A stretch of DNA of 48,514 bases, from positions 1-48,514 of the IMG/VR virus record IMGVR_UViG_3300006754_000004, one strand, 5' to 3'. Below, one piece after another: positions 47,308 to 48,514 of this stretch (position 1 is the stretch's first letter; each line of letters opens with the position of its first letter). A program made the position numbers and the translations under genes. This DNA comes from a virus. The notes under the pieces are model-generated. The model did not search any database. It saw only the letters and a program-made list of their open reading frames with translations, and was not told the DNA's origin.

Positions 47308-48480
47308 ATGGCTAGAGCAGATTCATCGATGATGGACCTCGCGTACTCGGAAGAAACGACGTATGCGACGGCACCGACAGGGAATTATACGCGGTTTAGA
47401 GTTACGGGCGAAAGCCTTAAACAAGATACTTCGACCGCTATCTCGGCGGAGATTCGGAACGACCGACAAGTTTCGGACGTCGTCCGAACTAACATTTCGG
47501 CGAGCGGCGACGTTAGCGTCGAACTGAGCTACGGCGCACACGACGATTTATTCGAAGCGGGGTTGTTGTCCGCTGATTGGGTCGCAGAACTTGCCGTCGA
47601 TGTCGCCGATACCGGTATTTCGGCGTCGACGGTGGACGACTCATTTAATCACACGTCCGCATGGGGGAATGACCCGACTACCGGTCGATGGATCAAGGTT
47701 TCGGGATTCGCAGACGCGGCGAATAACGGTTACTTCAAAGTAACCGGCACTGTTACGACGCAGAAAATTTTAGTCGCCGACGCGAGCCTTACGACCGTTG
47801 TCGCGGGTCCGGCAATTACAATTACGCAAGGCGCGTACATCCAAAACGGAACGGAATTCCGTTCGTTCGCGATCGAAAAGCAATTCACCGACCTAACGAA
47901 TGAATTTCAATCTTACCTCGGCATGGTCGTTGACGGTTTCACGATTAACATTGCGACCGAGTCGTTGATTAACGGTTCGTTCTCTTTCATGGGTAAGAGT
48001 TGTACCAGCGCGTCGGCGTCGGCTGGAACGTTTGTCGACAACTCGGCCAATGAAGTTATGAATGCTATAGACGACGTCTTCGCGATTTCGGAGGGCGACG
48101 CCGACATCGGCAACGGATCAACTGTTGTCGGGGCATCGTTAACGATTGCCAACAACATGCGAACCCGAATGGCTGTCGGCACTTTGGGCGCGGTCGATGT
48201 CGGAAAGGGAACGTTAAACGTTACCGGATCGCTTCAAGTTTACTTAGAGAGCGAAGCAATGATCGACAAGTACCTAAATTTCACCGCGTCCGAACTGACT
48301 ATCGTTTTCGAAGACTCAACCGGCAAGGGTTACGTTATTGAGATTCCGAGCGTTCGATATACGAGCGGTCAGACTGTCGCGGGCGGACAAAACGAAGATA
48401 TCATCGTCGACCTCGAATTTACCGCGCACATCAATTCGACGGACTCTCGGACGATTCAGATTTCGCGATACACCGCATAA
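47308..48480 (+). CDS. Major tail tube protein with inserted beta domain
   Basis: The product has 390 residues. The N-terminal ARADSSMMDLAYSEETTYAT, with ETTYATAPTGNYTRFRVTGE overlapping it, is typical of phage tail tube proteins, and NGTEFRSFAIEKQFTDLTNE marks the conserved second half. Residues about 115-170 are an insert containing VSGFADAANNGYFKVTG and ending AITITQG, closely similar to an insert in the tail tip protein. AAAGGGG precedes the ATG. The last codons form part of the terminal repeat, so the next gene in the circle is the tail chaperone at 157. Confidence 0.85.
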   Translation: MARADSSMMDLAYSEETTYATAPTGNYTRFRVTGESLKQDTSTAISAEIRNDRQVSDVVRTNISASGDVSVELSYGAHDDLFEAGLLSADWVAELAVDVADTGISASTVDDSFNHTSAWGNDPTTGRWIKVSGFADAANNGYFKVTGTVTTQKILVADASLTTVVAGPAITITQGAYIQNGTEFRSFAIEKQFTDLTNEFQSYLGMVVDGFTINIATESLINGSFSFMGKSCTSASASAGTFVDNSANEVMNAIDDVFAISEGDADIGNGSTVVGASLTIANNMRTRMAVGTLGAVDVGKGTLNVTGSLQVYLESEAMIDKYLNFTASELTIVFEDSTGKGYVIEIPSVRYTSGQTVAGGQNEDIIVDLEFTAHINSTDSRTIQISRYTA

Positions 48481-48514
48481 CCGCGAGTCGGTTAGCGTGT
48501 CGAAAATGGCTACA
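48392..48514. repeat. Right copy of 123-bp terminal direct repeat
   Basis: Identical to 1-123; see the left copy. It covers the last 89 nt of the tail tube gene and 34 nt of the spacer before the tail chaperone gene. Confidence 0.9.

Noticed and set aside
1-48514. Integrase, lysogeny control, tRNA genes or insertion sequences
   Set aside because: No gene or RNA with these features was recognised on reading. A divergent regulator cannot be excluded, and a tRNA scan by program was not possible.

Overview
This window is a complete or near-complete genome of a tailed dsDNA phage. Bases 1-123 are repeated exactly at 48392-48514 and both copies hold the end of the major tail protein gene, so the contig closes on itself as a circle or circularly permuted molecule of about 48.39 kb. 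Every gene I can support is on the + strand. I see no integrase, repressor, DNA polymerase, tRNA or CRISPR array, which suggests a virulent phage that uses the host replicase. A long tape measure, a tail tube, a tail terminator and no sheath point to siphovirus morphology. The DUF2460, DUF2163, NlpC/P60 and gp15-like tail-tip series followed by DUF2793 proteins matches the gene transfer agents and phages of Alphaproteobacteria. A proteobacterial, probably alphaproteobacterial, host is therefore my inference, not something the sequence proves.

Layout. (1) 1-13.0 kb: tail. It holds a tail assembly chaperone pair with a canonical -1 frameshift site, the tape measure, the baseplate/tip proteins, a kelch-type adhesin and two DUF2793 fibre proteins. 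(2) 13.0-13.7 kb: a single-gene unit with its own promoter and terminator. (3) 13.76-24.9 kb: an early replication/recombination operon. It holds small proteins, a Cas4/RecB-like nuclease, a Sak4-like ATPase, a DUF669 SSB-like protein, an ERCC4 nuclease, a RecD2-like helicase and a CHC2/TOPRIM primase-helicase. (4) 24.94-25.45 kb: a noncoding region with 12 copies of GGTAGT/ACTACC at helical spacing, the best candidate for the replication origin. (5) 25.45-32.35 kb: an accessory array of about 15 small, mostly unrecognised genes in five cassettes. Each has a closely related promoter, a repeated start-associated Shine-Dalgarno block and an intrinsic terminator, and three structured twin-hairpin elements lie between genes. 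(6) 32.4-35.1 kb: a ParB-like protein behind a possible attenuator, a QueC homologue and a QueE homologue, the last two lacking key catalytic residues. (7) 35.1-48.5 kb: terminases, a membrane-protein/lysis cluster, a DUF4055 portal, a MuF protein fused to a zincin domain, scaffold, P22-like coat protein, connectors and tail tube.

The observations I find most novel are these. First, six promoters each place an ATG or GTG 6-7 nt after the -10 box, in frame with a second SD-led ATG, through leaders of five different lengths. Second, the accessory cassettes share these control elements. Third, a QueE homologue has lost its radical-SAM cysteines and lies two genes downstream of a QueC whose SGGxDS loop reads SGGISS. 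Fourth, there is an iteron-like origin. Fifth, an HExxH...E metallopeptidase domain is fused to the MuF head protein.
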